Of a DNA stretch of 64,000 nucleotides, positions 1 through 11,121 are shown one piece after another. Every line of letters begins with the position of its first letter. Within the stretch, counting starts at the first letter, position 1. This DNA is from Centroberyx gerrardi (lineage: Eukaryota; Chordata; Actinopteri; Beryciformes; Berycidae): contig NC_135998.1 in assembly GCF_048128805.1 (NCBI RefSeq), positions 29,928,992-29,992,991 of the forward strand. Reading direction: 5' to 3'. A model generated the notes under the pieces. The model saw only the letters and a list, made by a program, of their open reading frames with translations. It did not search any database and had not been told where the DNA came from. A program made the translations under genes and the position numbers.

Positions 1-1390
1 CTTTTCCTTTGGTGGATACTGAAGTGAAATTATCAGAGCTATAATCATTAAGATTGCCAATTCGACAATAATTTAGAGGCTATTTACAGCCATATAGATG
101 CAAGATATACTACTGCTAGGCAAATGTAAGCGTTCATAAACAGTGACTCAGAACATCTTGCAGCCAACTTGGAGGAATGTCTGCCATCTTTAAAAAAGAT
201 AATCTTTTAAAAAGTTAAACCAATAGCTATCACTATGTGTGCTTATTATATAATGGAGTCTTCAGTAGACTGACAACATGCACAAGCAATAACTCAAACA
301 TAAAACACACACCAGACGACTTAGAAAGGTATGTTATCTTAAAAAATTAAATTGAAATCTATAACTAAGGCAATCATTTTGCCACAGCTATCGTGGGTTT
401 TATATACTGTTTTAGCCTTTAAGTTATCCTCACATAAGTATTATTATTATTATTATTTTAGTATTATTATTTTAATTAGGAATACATAATAATCAACATA
501 ACTCCATCCAGTGTCTTTTGTCTCTATTTCAGATCTTCCATTAGGTTTTCAGTGTCAGTATTTTGTTGTCCTGTCCACCCCAGCACATGCTTATTTTCAA
601 AGTGACAAAACTTGTACAGTTTTTGAGGCTTTTATTTTGAAGACAAAAAATGCATAAAACTTACTCCTGCTATTCTCTGCTGGCTTTAAACCAGCTTGAG
701 CAGAGCGACTCTTATTTAATACAGTGACCAAAAAAATGTGACATTCATAGTGATAAGGACCCCCATGGGGAATGAGAGACAGAATAGAACAACAGATTTA
801 TTTGTTGTGAAGAACAACAGTTGACCTGGTTTTGCGGAGCAGCTGGGAACGGGGCACCCTTGTCTTGCTTCACCATCGATTGATTGATTGATCAATAGAT
901 ACATAAGCAGAATTGAGAACAAACAAACAAATTAATAAAACCATTAAAGGATTTTTTTGTGCATTGGAATTGGTCAAGCTGGTCTGCTGGATATGTCTAC
1001 ATTTTTCATATAAACACACATAGACCTATACAACAAATATACACACTCACACCAACACACACATTATGTACATATTGTACATAAGTGTAAAAAATAATGG
1101 CAAGCTAAGCTTAACAATAAAATGTTAAGTATAAAATGTAAGATACAAGATACCAAGTTATTGATGCTGTGAAATACCCTACAATATAATTGTCTAAAAT
1201 ATGTTTAAATAAATGAATTCAGAGGCTTACCTTTGGAAGTGTTTTCCTAAAGGTAACAAAAAATGTAAAAACAAATTTGAGAACTTAAGTTAAGAAGAAA
1301 ATAAGAACTATTTTCATATCAAACTTTTCTTAACTTTATTCTTGAGACTAAGGTTATGAAAAAAAATGGCACTAAAGATTTTTTTTCCTA
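1..1390. other. Gene-free AT-rich stretch
   Basis: No open reading frame here resembles a known protein and no set of splice sites forms a coherent gene. The stretch contains an ATT-rich run near 440-470 and a short GATT-type run near 875-890. A strong donor-like site on the minus strand near 1230 has no coding context. I see nothing else that can be named. Confidence 0.5.
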
Positions 1391-1393
1391 AGG

Positions 1394-1546
1394 AGGTTTT
1401 GTGAGTCCGGCCCCTGGTCACGGTGCAGACAGACCCAAGCTGTAGACTACTTGCCTGGATAGATGGTGTCTCCTTCAGAGAGCAATCCAGCGTCTTACAC
1501 AGGCTTCTCACAGGTTTCTCCATGATGGATGGATATGGTTACTTTG
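1394..1546 (-). mobile_element. Fragment of an R2-superfamily LINE
   Basis: Read on the minus strand this stretch encodes a peptide containing EKPVRSL, LDCSLKE and SIQ. It aligns with EKPVKSL, FDSSLRD and SIQ near the start of the larger LINE remnant at 5221-6890, so both derive from one retrotransposon family. The fragment is short, covers the linker after the reverse transcriptase, and has no intact gene. The ends are estimated from where the similarity fades. Confidence 0.65.
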
Positions 1547-1915
1547 AAGAAAAAGTCTTGCATTCAAAACACACCATGAGCTCAAACAGATGCTTCAGTA
1601 TTAAAGCTTGAGCCAGTCATATATGTGAAGAAGCAATCAGAACATACTTAATCATTTGCCAATAAGATTTGTTTGCTTTCCCTAGATTGTTATTGTGTCT
1701 GACTGTTAGATTGTATGTTTTACCTCCGTAGCAATATGGATGAATTAATGAAGAGACTAACCAGGAGTAATATCTCCTGTTTTATTATTTATAAATATCT
1801 GCAGTATTACTCAGAGGAGTAAATAGTAAAATATCAGTAACTACCAATTTATTCCACTGTAGTACTTAGGGTAATTAGCTAAGTCTATGGTAATAGGCAT
1901 TTAGTTTTGATGTTA

Positions 1916-2046
1916 TTAAAGGAATAGTTCACCCAAAAATGAAAATTCAGTCATTATACTCACACCAGTTGAAACTCTGGTGAAGTTTGTTAGTCTATAT
2001 AACTATAATAATTGAATTTTCATTTTTGAGTGAACTATTCCTTTAA
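1916..2046. mobile_element. Short MITE with 33-bp terminal inverted repeats
   Basis: The two ends are near-perfect inverted copies of about 33 bp, starting TTAAAGGAATAGTTCAC and ending with its complement, with one mismatch seen. The element is 131 bp and too short for a transposase. The AAAGGAATAGTTCACCCAAA terminus is widespread in teleost genomes. The outer TTAA on both sides could be a TTAA target duplication (piggyBac-like) or part of the repeat; I cannot decide. Confidence 0.75.
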
Positions 2047-2589
2047 CATGTACTTCTGATATAGTGATGACACAATAAGTTATATAAAGACTGATTTATA
2101 AACAGAGGGTGTTCCAAGTAGACGAAATATGAATAATACAAGATACCCATTTTATCACTCCATCTTTATTGCTTATTTATTATCTTTACACTAATTGGCC
2201 TGGTACTATCCAGATCAGGAAAAACTGTAATTCCATACTGCTTGGATCAGATGTTCTTCACTCAAATTTGGGATTACACTTATCAGCAGTTATAAAAGAA
2301 ACCGTTAACAGAATATTGACAGACTGCAAAAACATTATGAAATTAGTCTATGGAATTTGAAACCGTTGGTGACACAGCAGTTCTCTTGAAGCGATATTTC
2401 ACTTGAGCAGATTATTATTATTTTAAAATTTTTTAGTGCTTCCCTATCACTGGTCAGGAACAGTCAACTATCTGCTGTCACTGACATCCAAGTATTTTTT
2501 CAACTCTCAATAACTGCAAAGTCTCTTCTTGAAAAGCATAAAAACATGACTTTAAACATATTCAATGAATTACATCGTTCTGTTTTGTA

Positions 2590-2808
2590 CACTGAAAAAA
2601 CAGGGAAAGATTGGTTGTCAGATTTACAAAATCATAATATGTTCCATTTACTCAAAGAAATTATGTTTCTACTCTTTACACTATGCAATCAATTACAATG
2701 AATTCAATCCAAAGCAAATCATTTGTGTTGACTTAACACATTTCAATTATATGGAACCAATATACAATTTTTTTAAAAGTAAATACAACAACCTTATTTT
2801 TTTCAGTG
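2590..2808. mobile_element. TA-flanked MITE (CACTGAAAAAA ends)
   Basis: The ends are CACTGAAAAAA and TTTTTTTCAGTG, with a TA dinucleotide directly outside each (2588-2589 and 2809-2810). That arrangement is typical of Tc1/mariner-type non-autonomous elements. The 219-bp interior is AT-rich and codes for nothing recognisable. Superfamily assignment rests only on the TA target and the terminal shape. Confidence 0.65.
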
Positions 2809-3828
2809 TAGATTTTGTTTAAAGTAGGATTTGACTTGATTTGAAGTGTAAAATATTCTGCAAAAGTAAAATACCGCTCCACCTATTCATTGAAGTCATA
2901 TGGTGGAAGTTAAAAAGTACCAAGTAGATATCGTAATGAAGACGTCCAAAAGGAGCTCATCTACTTTTTCTATAGAGAATTGCACACTTCTACCAGGATC
3001 GTTAATCAAAACACTGTATGATCGTTAACAACTAAAACATCACAACGGTAAAACACCGTTCCTGTTGACCGTATGTGAACGCATGGTAAAAAACTTTTAA
3101 TATCCACACCAATGAATGCCAGAGGAAAACCAAAGTGAGTTTCTAACAGTAATAAAGCTTTTCAGTTCACGCCACCATTGCCTATGATCTCCCATTAGAA
3201 CATTAATTCCCATCATAAATGTGAAGTAGCAATATAAATATAGTTGTACCAATCATACTTCCATAAATCACACACAAAGAAAAGCTGTACATAAAAACAG
3301 GGAAATCAAGCCAGTAAGTAAACCCAACAACTGATATGAAATAGCTGAATTTAAATATCAGTTAGGCATCACTCATGAACATAATCCTTACCGCTATTTA
3401 TGTTTGCATGGGTTATAATGGAACTCAAAATGACATGGAGAGACTGATATTGGAAATAACCTCAAGCTACACACACACTGTGGTGCCACATATTAAGAGG
3501 ACTGTGCAATACGTCTGTCCCGATACATCTAAACCAACACATTATATACTTGGAGGAGAGAATTCTTAAAAAATAGATAAGCGCTTTAACTGCTGATGTA
3601 TATGTTCCTTCATGGCATGGATGTTGTTGTACTGGGAATCACTGGGAAAAAAGAAATTAGGATTGCAATGTCCGATTTTTGCTATTTTTGCTCGAGATTC
3701 TTTCCGATTTTGTTCAAACACAAAACTGTTGCTTGAACACCCAAATCCACCATCCAAATACAATTATCAACTTCAGCACTTAATTCACAAGGCCAGTTCG
3801 CAAAGGCATTTATACTGTAGATGAAGTA

Positions 3829-4161
3829 CACTGCAAAAAATGACAAGCTGTCAAGTGATTTTAACTTGTTTCCAGACCTATCAAGCTTATTTCATGATAT
3901 TTTTAGTTAAATTATCTCACTGCACTGGCAGATAATCTTGCTGGTTTTAATATATTTCACTTGATTCATGTCAATATGCCAATAAGTAAATGTCCTGAAA
4001 CAAGTTACATTCTCCTGAAAAAAAAGAGTAAAATTTGTTGAAACCGGTAAAATTATCTGACAGTGCAGTAAGATGATTTCACTAAAAGAAATCCTAAAAT
4101 AAACTCGATAAGTCTGCAGACAAGGTAAAATAACTGAACAAGTTTGTCAGTTTTTGCAGTG
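3829..4161. mobile_element. TA-flanked MITE (CACTGCAAAAA ends)
   Basis: The element starts CACTGCAAAAAATGACAAGC and ends with a near-complement finishing in GTTTTTGCAGTG-type sequence. TA lies just outside both ends (3827-3828, 4162-4163). Inverted similarity continues inward over about 40 bp, including the CTTGTTT and AACAAG blocks. It is 333 bp and non-coding. It looks like a common fish non-autonomous DNA transposon, probably Tc1/mariner type. Confidence 0.65.
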
Positions 4162-4163
4162 TA

Positions 4164-5220
4164 GTTCTTTAATCCCTCTTAACTTTGACCACAAAAACAA
4201 AAACCAAAAACAGTCGTATTTAACAAACATTGTATAATGGATTGGCCATGAAGTATCAGGGTTGTAGTAGTATTTTCTGTCTGAGACAGACATCATAAGG
4301 CTTTTGTCAAAGTTCAACAAAACTACAATGGAAACAGATGTTTTGAGAATTTGCATCTATTTGCATTGCATCTATTCTCAACTACTACTTCTGCATCTGA
4401 TTCTCAAACTCAAAGTAATTGCATCAAAAACAGAGAACTGACCTATTATTACTTCTTCTAACATAATTGAAATTTCACTCTAGTGTCAAGACAGAGCCAG
4501 TGACAACACTGTATTACTCTGTTAGCAGAATAGTGAGAAAACAGGTTCCTAGAATAAATGTTAGGATTTTCAGATCACCACATCTGCTGTGTAGAAATCT
4601 TAGTTCATGTCAGCCAGCGCACTGCAAAAAATAAAACCACTGCATCCTGTTCAGCAGAAAACCGCTTGGCTTTATTCACTACTAGTCACTACTGTAAATA
4701 GAGTATAGAGAATAGAATACACTCTACTTTGCAATGTATTTGATTTTTGTACTACTTTTAACCACAACACTGGAAAAAAAAACGTCTGGAATGTATTTAA
4801 GATATTTGTCTTTGTGGATTCAAAATTAATGCTAAAATGCAAGAGAGTTGGTAAGATATAGACCAAGTCATTTGATCAAATGAATATACATTACAGATGT
4901 AGATTTTTTGAGTATTTTCATTTAATCAGAACTAGGAACTAGGACTAATATGGTTACATATCATAGGCAGACAACTGCAAAAACGCCTGTAATTTCTAGC
5001 AAAATTTAAGTATTATGTTAATATCCTCACTGGGCTGGAGACAGTGATGTGGTGGTGAATTAAAAACGATGGGTATCTCCATTTGGTGATCATTATGAAT
5101 GATCATTATGATGACCACCAATATAAAAAAAAAATCTATTATATTTTAATAAAAACATTATTCATTGAATTTTTCTTGAAAAGACCAAACATTCATACAA
5201 TATAAATTCTTATAATAATC
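4164..5220. other. Gene-free stretch between a MITE and a LINE
   Basis: No coding exon, RNA gene or clear repeat boundary is visible. The sequence is AT-rich with short self-similar runs such as repeated GCATCTATT near 4355-4375. Confidence 0.4.
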
Positions 5221-6890
5221 AGTCTGAGGAAAGGGAAGGTGGAGAACAAGTTCCGGTTCAACATCGCAGGCACAGCCATCCCAACCATCACAGAGAAGCC
5301 AGTCAAGAGCTTAGGCAAGGTTTTTGACAGCTCTCTGAGGGACACGACATCCATCCAGTCGACCTGCACCAAGTTGGATGGCTGGCTGAAATCCGTGGAC
5401 AAGTCTGGCCTACCTGGGAAGTTCAAAGCCTGGGTGTATCAGCATGGCATTCTTCCTAGAATCCTGTGGCCCCTCCTCGTCTATGCAGTTCCGATCTCGA
5501 CAGTCGAGACCTTAGAGAGGAGGGTCAGCAACCACCTCAGGAGATGGCTGGGGCTGCCAAAGAGCCTGAGCAGCATTGCACTCTACGGACACCACAACAA
5601 ACTGCAACTGCCCTTCAAATCCTTGGAGGAGGAGTTCAAGGTAACAAAAGCCAGAGAAGTGGTACAGTACAGGGACTCAAGTGATCCGAAGGTGGCTAAA
5701 GCAGGGATCCAAGTGAGGACTGGAAGGAAGTGGAGGGCAGAGGCAAGGCTGCGTCACAAGGAGCTGGTGGGTGTGGTCACACAAGGCCGAGCTGGGCTAG
5801 GATCCTTTCCAACTCCCCAAATGAACACCATCAGAGGGAAGGAAAGGCGCCGCCTAGTTCAGGAGGAGGTGAGAGCAGCAGTGGAGGAGACGAGAACCTG
5901 CAAGTCGGTGGGAATGAAGTAACAGGGAGCTTGGACAAGATGGGAGAATGTGGTCGAGAGGAAAGTGACCTGGGCTGAGCTTTGGAAAGCCGAGCCACAC
6001 CGCATCAAATTTCTCATCCAGGCAGTGCATGATGTGCTTCCAAGCCCATCAAATCTGCACACATGGGGCATAGCAGAGTCACCAGCGTGCCCACTGTGTT
6101 CCAAGCAAGGAACCCTGGAGCACATCCTCAGCTGCTGCACAAAGGCACTTGGAGAGGGACGGTACCGATGGAGGCATGATCAGGTCCTGAAGACCATCGC
6201 TGAAGCCATCAGCGCAGGAGTTGAGTGGGCGAAGCGGCCCCGACCCTCCAAGCAGGTCATCGCCTTTGTCAGAGCTGGGGAGCAGCCAAAACTCGCCAAA
6301 AGAACATCTGCAGGCATCCTGACCTCTGCAAGGGACTGGCAGCTGTTGGTGGACCTCGAACAGCAGCTGAATTTCCCCAACCATATTGCAGCCACCACCC
6401 TGTGACCAGACATTGTCCTTGTGTCTGAGTCCACCAAGCAAGTTGTGCTGCTGGAGCTGACAGTCCCATGGGAAGATCGCTTGGAAGAGGCCTTTGAAAG
6501 GAAGCTATCCAAGTACGCAGGACTAGTCAGCAACTGTCAGCAGGCTGGATGGAGAGCGAGGTGTCTCCCAGTGGAGGTTGGATGCAGGGGATTCGCAGCC
6601 CGTTCTTTAACCAGAGCCTTCAGTCATTTGGGCATCGAGGGAGAGAGGAAGAGGAGAGCCATCTGCAGTACTACCGATGCGGCAGAGAGGGCTTCAAGAT
6701 GGCTGTGGCTCAAAAGAGGAGAGCCATGGAGTCATAAGTAGCTAGCCAACTGGACACAAGCTGGGGTCTGATCAGCCCCGGCTGGGTCACCTGGAGGAGG
6801 GTGTATGATGTTGAAAGACCGGAAACACCCGATGATTCCAGGAACATCACTGAAGATGTGTCCAGAGGCATCAGTAGATGTATGTACACA
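5221..6890 (+). mobile_element. 5'-truncated R2-superfamily LINE with 3' UTR
   Basis: This is the 3' portion of a non-LTR retrotransposon of the kind that carries a restriction-like endonuclease at its C-terminus. One reading frame covers about 5224-6741, broken by two stop codons. A non-coding tail of about 150 bp follows, containing CTGATCAGCCCCGGCTGGGT-type sequence known to me from fish LINEs. The reverse-transcriptase core is absent, so the copy is 5'-truncated and dead. The clade (R2, NeSL or Hero) is uncertain. Confidence 0.8.
5224..6741 (+). pseudogene. LINE ORF remnant: CCHC knuckle and PD-(D/E)XK endonuclease
   Basis: A single frame encodes the C-terminal region of an R2-like LINE polyprotein. 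A zinc-knuckle motif CX2CX7HX3CC lies at 6088-6138 (CPLC...H...CC), matching the CCHC motif of R2-superfamily elements. A restriction-like endonuclease follows: PD at 6406-6411, then 14 residues, then the acidic residue of ELTVPWE at 6454-6456, then A-ERK--KY. In-frame stops are TAA at 5920-5922 and TGA at 6403-6405. The second stop replaces the residue before PD, where related elements have arginine, as expected from CGA to TGA decay. The N-terminal part and the polymerase are missing. Confidence 0.8.
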
Positions 6891-8181
6891 GTCTGATATT
6901 ACTTAATATGTATGCTACGAATTAAAATCAGGTTAAAATCAGGATCAAGGTCAGATAACAAGGTGGGGGTCAATTATGCAAATAAAAAGGTGAAAATGTA
7001 AAAAGGTACGTTGATACAAGGCTGATACAAGGCAAAATAAAAAAAATGAAAGACAATTAGAGACCTACCTTACTTTATTCTTTCAATGTGAATCAATTTT
7101 TGTGTGCTCAACTTCCATTTTTGGAATTATGATTACCGTTATCCTCTAATTACAAAACTCCTGTAATGTATATATTATTATATAGTCAGATTCCAGTCAC
7201 AGCTTCATTTGCCCAACATCTTCACCAAGACAAATGGACACTTTCTCAAGTGATGTTGATGGCCTCTAATCTCCGAAACACACGACTGCCAGAACATGCT
7301 AAGAGCACCGTGCGGTGAAAAACATCAGCAACGAAACCAGTTAGTAGGGTCATAATAAGATCAGAGTTCGGCTCTGGTTAGGGGTAGAAACGGTTGAGTC
7401 AAGTTGAGTCACGATGAATGAGTTAGTTAAGGTTGGGGTAAGGGGTGGGATAGCTTTAGCATTAGTTAAAATGTTAGCAAAACCTTCAGCAGAGGTGGGG
7501 ATCAAACTCGCTTTCTTTGTATTCAGTCCAAAAGTCCACACTCCCTTCCGATGTTCAAACCTTGTTATTGGAACCCAGACATTGCTCCCCTAACAGATCA
7601 TCCCAGTTCCAACTTTAAACATCCATGTGAATGCACCATAATATCTTTCTCCCATCAATTGTTCAAGACAAAAGTGTTAGGTTTAAGTGAAACAACCACT
7701 CTAGCAGCATGTTGACCAACCAGTAAAGATGATGGGCCATTGGGTATTGTTAAAGGATAATTGTTTTTTTCAACTTAGACAGAATTTTTTTTCATCATCT
7801 GGCATCATACTTTACATTTCTGATAGAGACTTTGCTACTGGACGCACTGTTGAGCTTGGGTGCAAAACACTGCGCACTGCTTCAGGATGCTCCCGGTGTT
7901 GTTACGCATCCATGGACAGACATTTAAGAATGCTGAACTACTTAAGACCATGAATGCATACGATAAATTGCACTCTATGCTCCAGCATTTACAGCAGTCA
8001 CAGGAAACTGTGTGATTCAAGGGTGTGATCTCTCCCAACAAAATATCTAAGTGAGCTAGCTACTTAATACACCAATTCACATACTTTGGCTGGCTGGCTA
8101 TTAAATTAATTTTGTGCGGTCATTGTCCAAAATGTTAAAGAGTAACTAAACCCAAATCTGTGGTGAAGCCTGACATCTAAT
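6891..8181. other. Gene-free stretch with a possible old repeat
   Basis: No host gene is visible. Around 7340-7510 a tract rich in GGTTAGGGGT, GAGTTAGTTAAGG and similar blocks, ending in GGGGATCAAACTCG, looks like an interspersed repeat, but I cannot assign a family. The rest shows nothing recognisable. Confidence 0.4.
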
Positions 8182-8335
8182 GGTGAAAAGTAGGGTACTG
8201 CACTGGCAATCTGCTATTGGCTGGTCTTTGGTTCCAGGTGATGTCACCTTCTATAGAGTACAACAGGTGGTGACAGCACCTGGCACTAAAGATCAGCCAA
8301 TAGCAGATGGCCAGTTCAGTACCCTACTTTTCACC
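8182..8335. mobile_element. Whole-length palindromic MITE
   Basis: The 154-bp unit is almost entirely an inverted repeat. The left arm starts GGTGAAAAGTAGGGTACTG and the right arm ends with CAGTACCCTACTTTTCACC. Similarity continues inward for about 67 bp per arm with roughly seven mismatches, leaving a short central spacer. It encodes nothing and would fold into a long hairpin if transcribed. No target-site duplication was obvious, so the superfamily is open. Confidence 0.75.
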
Positions 8336-9012
8336 AGGGGCGTAGGGGCATTTGTGTCTGATAGACTGAACAATACAATTTAGCTGCACCCATCTGTTGC
8401 CCCGACAGACTTGTTCCCCCTTCAGTGCCCAGCACCAACCAGTAGGCCACAACTCTGCATCCACCAAGTAAAGACAAAGACAATAGATCGTTGATGCAAA
8501 GGAGATAAAGTAACAGACCAAAATAAAATCATTTGTTCTGCAAAGCAACGGGGTAGATCATTATTTGGCAAATTACTTACTCAATAGCCAGTTGTCCAAT
8601 ACAATCCATTTGGTCTGCCTCCCAGATTATTTTGGGGTTGGGGAAATGTTAGGATCTCAAAGACGGCTCTTTAGACGAGGGGTGGCAAACCCTCTGTGTT
8701 GGTGACACATCATTCTGTCATTTCTGTCGTTTCATTGCTGGACACATCCAGACACTTGAAGTCCGGGAGCAGCAGGTTACACCATAAGACTTCCTCCACT
8801 GTGGGAATAAACTGGCCATGGGAACACCACCAGTCTCCTGCAGCAGCCACTTCTCCCTCAGCCTGCTGCCTCTTGTTGTCCAGTCTCCTCCTTTTACTGG
8901 AGCTCTTCATTTGCCCATTTCAGCTCATATTCATGACTGGCCATCAAAGTCAAATGCTTCTTCCCCATTCTCAGAATGAGGCAGATATTCAGCAAGTGTT
9001 ACTTATACCTCT

Positions 9013-9755
9013 TTTAGACTAAAATCCCGGAATTTTCCTGGATTCCTGGATTGTTGATCAGCCTCCATTCAGACCGCCAAGTCTATTCCAGGTTTTTCTT
9101 GGAAAGGTCCTATTCAGACACACTGACCAAATCCATGGATTTTGGTTACGTCAGACCACTTTCTGTCCTATGATCACTTCCGTGACGTCACCACCTTGTT
9201 TACACTGAATTTGAAAAAATGGCAGGTGAACTTTATTATTTTGATCTGATGCTTTTTTTCATATTTTGCCAGTATTTTTATTCTCCCACTTCTCTTGTTG
9301 TTGTTGTCATGCACTGCACTGAATTGCTTTTTAAGCCAGCTCAATTTGCTATGCACCTGGGATTTTGTATTGTGGCTTCCCTGCTTTATTACTATATACG
9401 ACTGCAGCGTTCCAGAAATTTGCTTACAAATCTCCTCTTCCGCATGAATGAGGAGAAGTTCTCGGATTTCGGCATCCTGCCACTTCTAATAATTAAAAAG
9501 TTTAAAGTCAACGAAATTAGAAACACTACATTTTGGATTTTGGATGTTCATTGGTTGCATGCTTAATGTAACGATTCCTGGGTTTCTGTGAGATGTGTTC
9601 AGACTGACCCAAGCCCAAGAAATTACTATGCCAATGCCTAGGAAGATTGGACCGATATTCCAGGATTTTGAGCCACAGACCTATTCAGAACAAAGGCAAT
9701 TCCTGTAAAAACACAGGATTTCAGTTCAGTCTGAAAGGGATCCATGGTATTCTTG
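9013..9755. mobile_element. Probable non-autonomous DNA transposon
   Basis: The outer ends share the pattern AGACT-AAATCC followed by an AT-rich block and CAGG/CTGG on opposite strands (left from 9013, right to about 9755). Inside, CATTCAGAC-type blocks recur near both ends. A 115-codon frame at 9219-9566 has no recognisable domain. The inverted similarity is weak, so the boundaries are approximate. Confidence 0.4.
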
Positions 9756-11033
9756 CTAACTAGGGTGAAAGCAGATAAGCAGAGACCGCATCAGTGAGTG
9801 TTAAGAGAACCATGCTCCCCATGTATGTACAGTAGCAGCTACTGGGAATCACAGAAGTTTGGCAGAAGAGCCCAAGGCTTGCAAGAACTAATGGTATGAA
9901 GAAGGCTCAGTTTGTGATCAGTTTTAATGTGTATTTTCAGGCATCTGTCAGTAAAGTCAGTGTCTCAATTTTAACATGTTTTGGGTGCTTTTGAAGTGAT
10001 TTCTCTCACTGTTGCTAATGCAACATTGTAATGCATCAACACCTGGAGCAGCTATCCAAGCTCAAGCTCAATACTGCTTCCAATAACAAGATTTCCAACA
10101 GAATCAAAAGGTGCAATGCCAGATAATCGAAAAAACTGAGGCAAGGTTGAACTGAATCAAAATTATCCTTTAAAGAACCACGAGTATCTAGGGTTGCTAG
10201 ACTACATTTACATAATTGGGTATTCTGTATATAGTTTCTTAGCACTGACCACGTGTCAGTCAAACCTAAACAAATTTAAATACAGAGAGAAATCATGAGT
10301 GTTTACAGTTATATTATAAAACATACACACAGTAAAAGGATGAGACACGACATGGAATATTTACATATATAACAAAGAGGTCCATCATCATGCCACAAGA
10401 TCTGGGAAGACTTCCCTCCCGTCAGCATCATTGTGATGCTCCTCTACAGCCTCCACAGATAATGGCTAATTTTCACTGTACAACTGTCCACAGCTCAGTG
10501 CCCTGCACATCCTGACCAGAAGCATAACCAATTCTGAGAGAGCATGTTGGAGTGGCTGAAACCTCTGACGATGGTGCATATAAATAGCATTTAGCCTTTG
10601 ATCCAATATTACACAGTTAAATGGTAGTGAGCCAAGGAAAGCATCTGTTTTAGTTTCCTTTCATTGAGAACTGAGCGTCACTCCACATATTTTGTTCTGT
10701 CATTAACTCTTTGACACACACCCACACACACACACACACACACAGAAATACACAGTCACCCACCCCCACACACTCCCGACTGAAGAGATGCTTATGTGCA
10801 GCAAAAAGTAAGCACCCTCACAAAAACACCATGCACCACATCTTAACTCCTAAGTGTCACATATTAAGGTTCTGTCCAAATCGCCTTGAAGGAGGCCAGA
10901 GACACAGTTCTGCTCTACAAAAAAAGGAAAATGCACACAATTGACCCTTGTGGTGATGATAGTAGAAAGGGCCTTATGTTGGTTTGCTTGACGTTTGCTT
11001 GACGTTTGCTGGGAAAGATTGCTTCTTGTGATG
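9756..11033 (-). other. Downstream flank and probable 3' UTR of zer1
   Basis: This directly follows the zer1 stop codon on the minus strand and shows no other gene. The transcript end is not clear. An ATTAAA on the minus strand at 9923-9928 is one candidate poly(A) signal; no canonical AATAAA stands out close to the stop. A CA microsatellite lies inside. Confidence 0.4.
10713..10744. repeat. (CA)n microsatellite
   Basis: About 30 bp of nearly pure CA dinucleotides, with short impure CA-rich extensions on both sides. Confidence 0.9.
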
Positions 11034-11121
11034 TCAACCTCTTTGTCCATGGTTTACCTCTTGTCCGAGATTAATTTCCATGGGGTCTTCCTTGAAGTTT
11101 TCACACTGCTCCATTACTTTC
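11034..11121 (-). CDS. zer1: zer1 terminal coding exon 15 (residues 756-784)
   Basis: After acceptor TTTTCCCAG it encodes KVMEQCENFKEDPMEINLG, QEVNHGQRG and a TGA stop at 11034-11036. The first part matches the human C-terminus KVIEHCSNFKEENMDTSR, but the reading frame runs about ten residues further. It lies 3.8 kb from exon 14 and is covered by no long ORF; the frame sum (2355 bp) closes exactly. Confidence 0.88.

Noticed and set aside
1208..1260. Minus-strand AG...AAG-GTAAGC, looking like a 16-nt microexon
   Set aside because: No coding neighbours or matching frame; splice-like sites occur by chance in AT-rich DNA.
5466..5978. Alternative-frame ORFs over the R2-like LINE
   Set aside because: Shadows of the LINE frame that carries the zinc knuckle and endonuclease.
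9219..9566. 115-codon open frame starting MAGELYYF
   Set aside because: No known domain, no splice partners, and it sits between the probable ends of a repeat; hydrophobic runs come from T-rich DNA.
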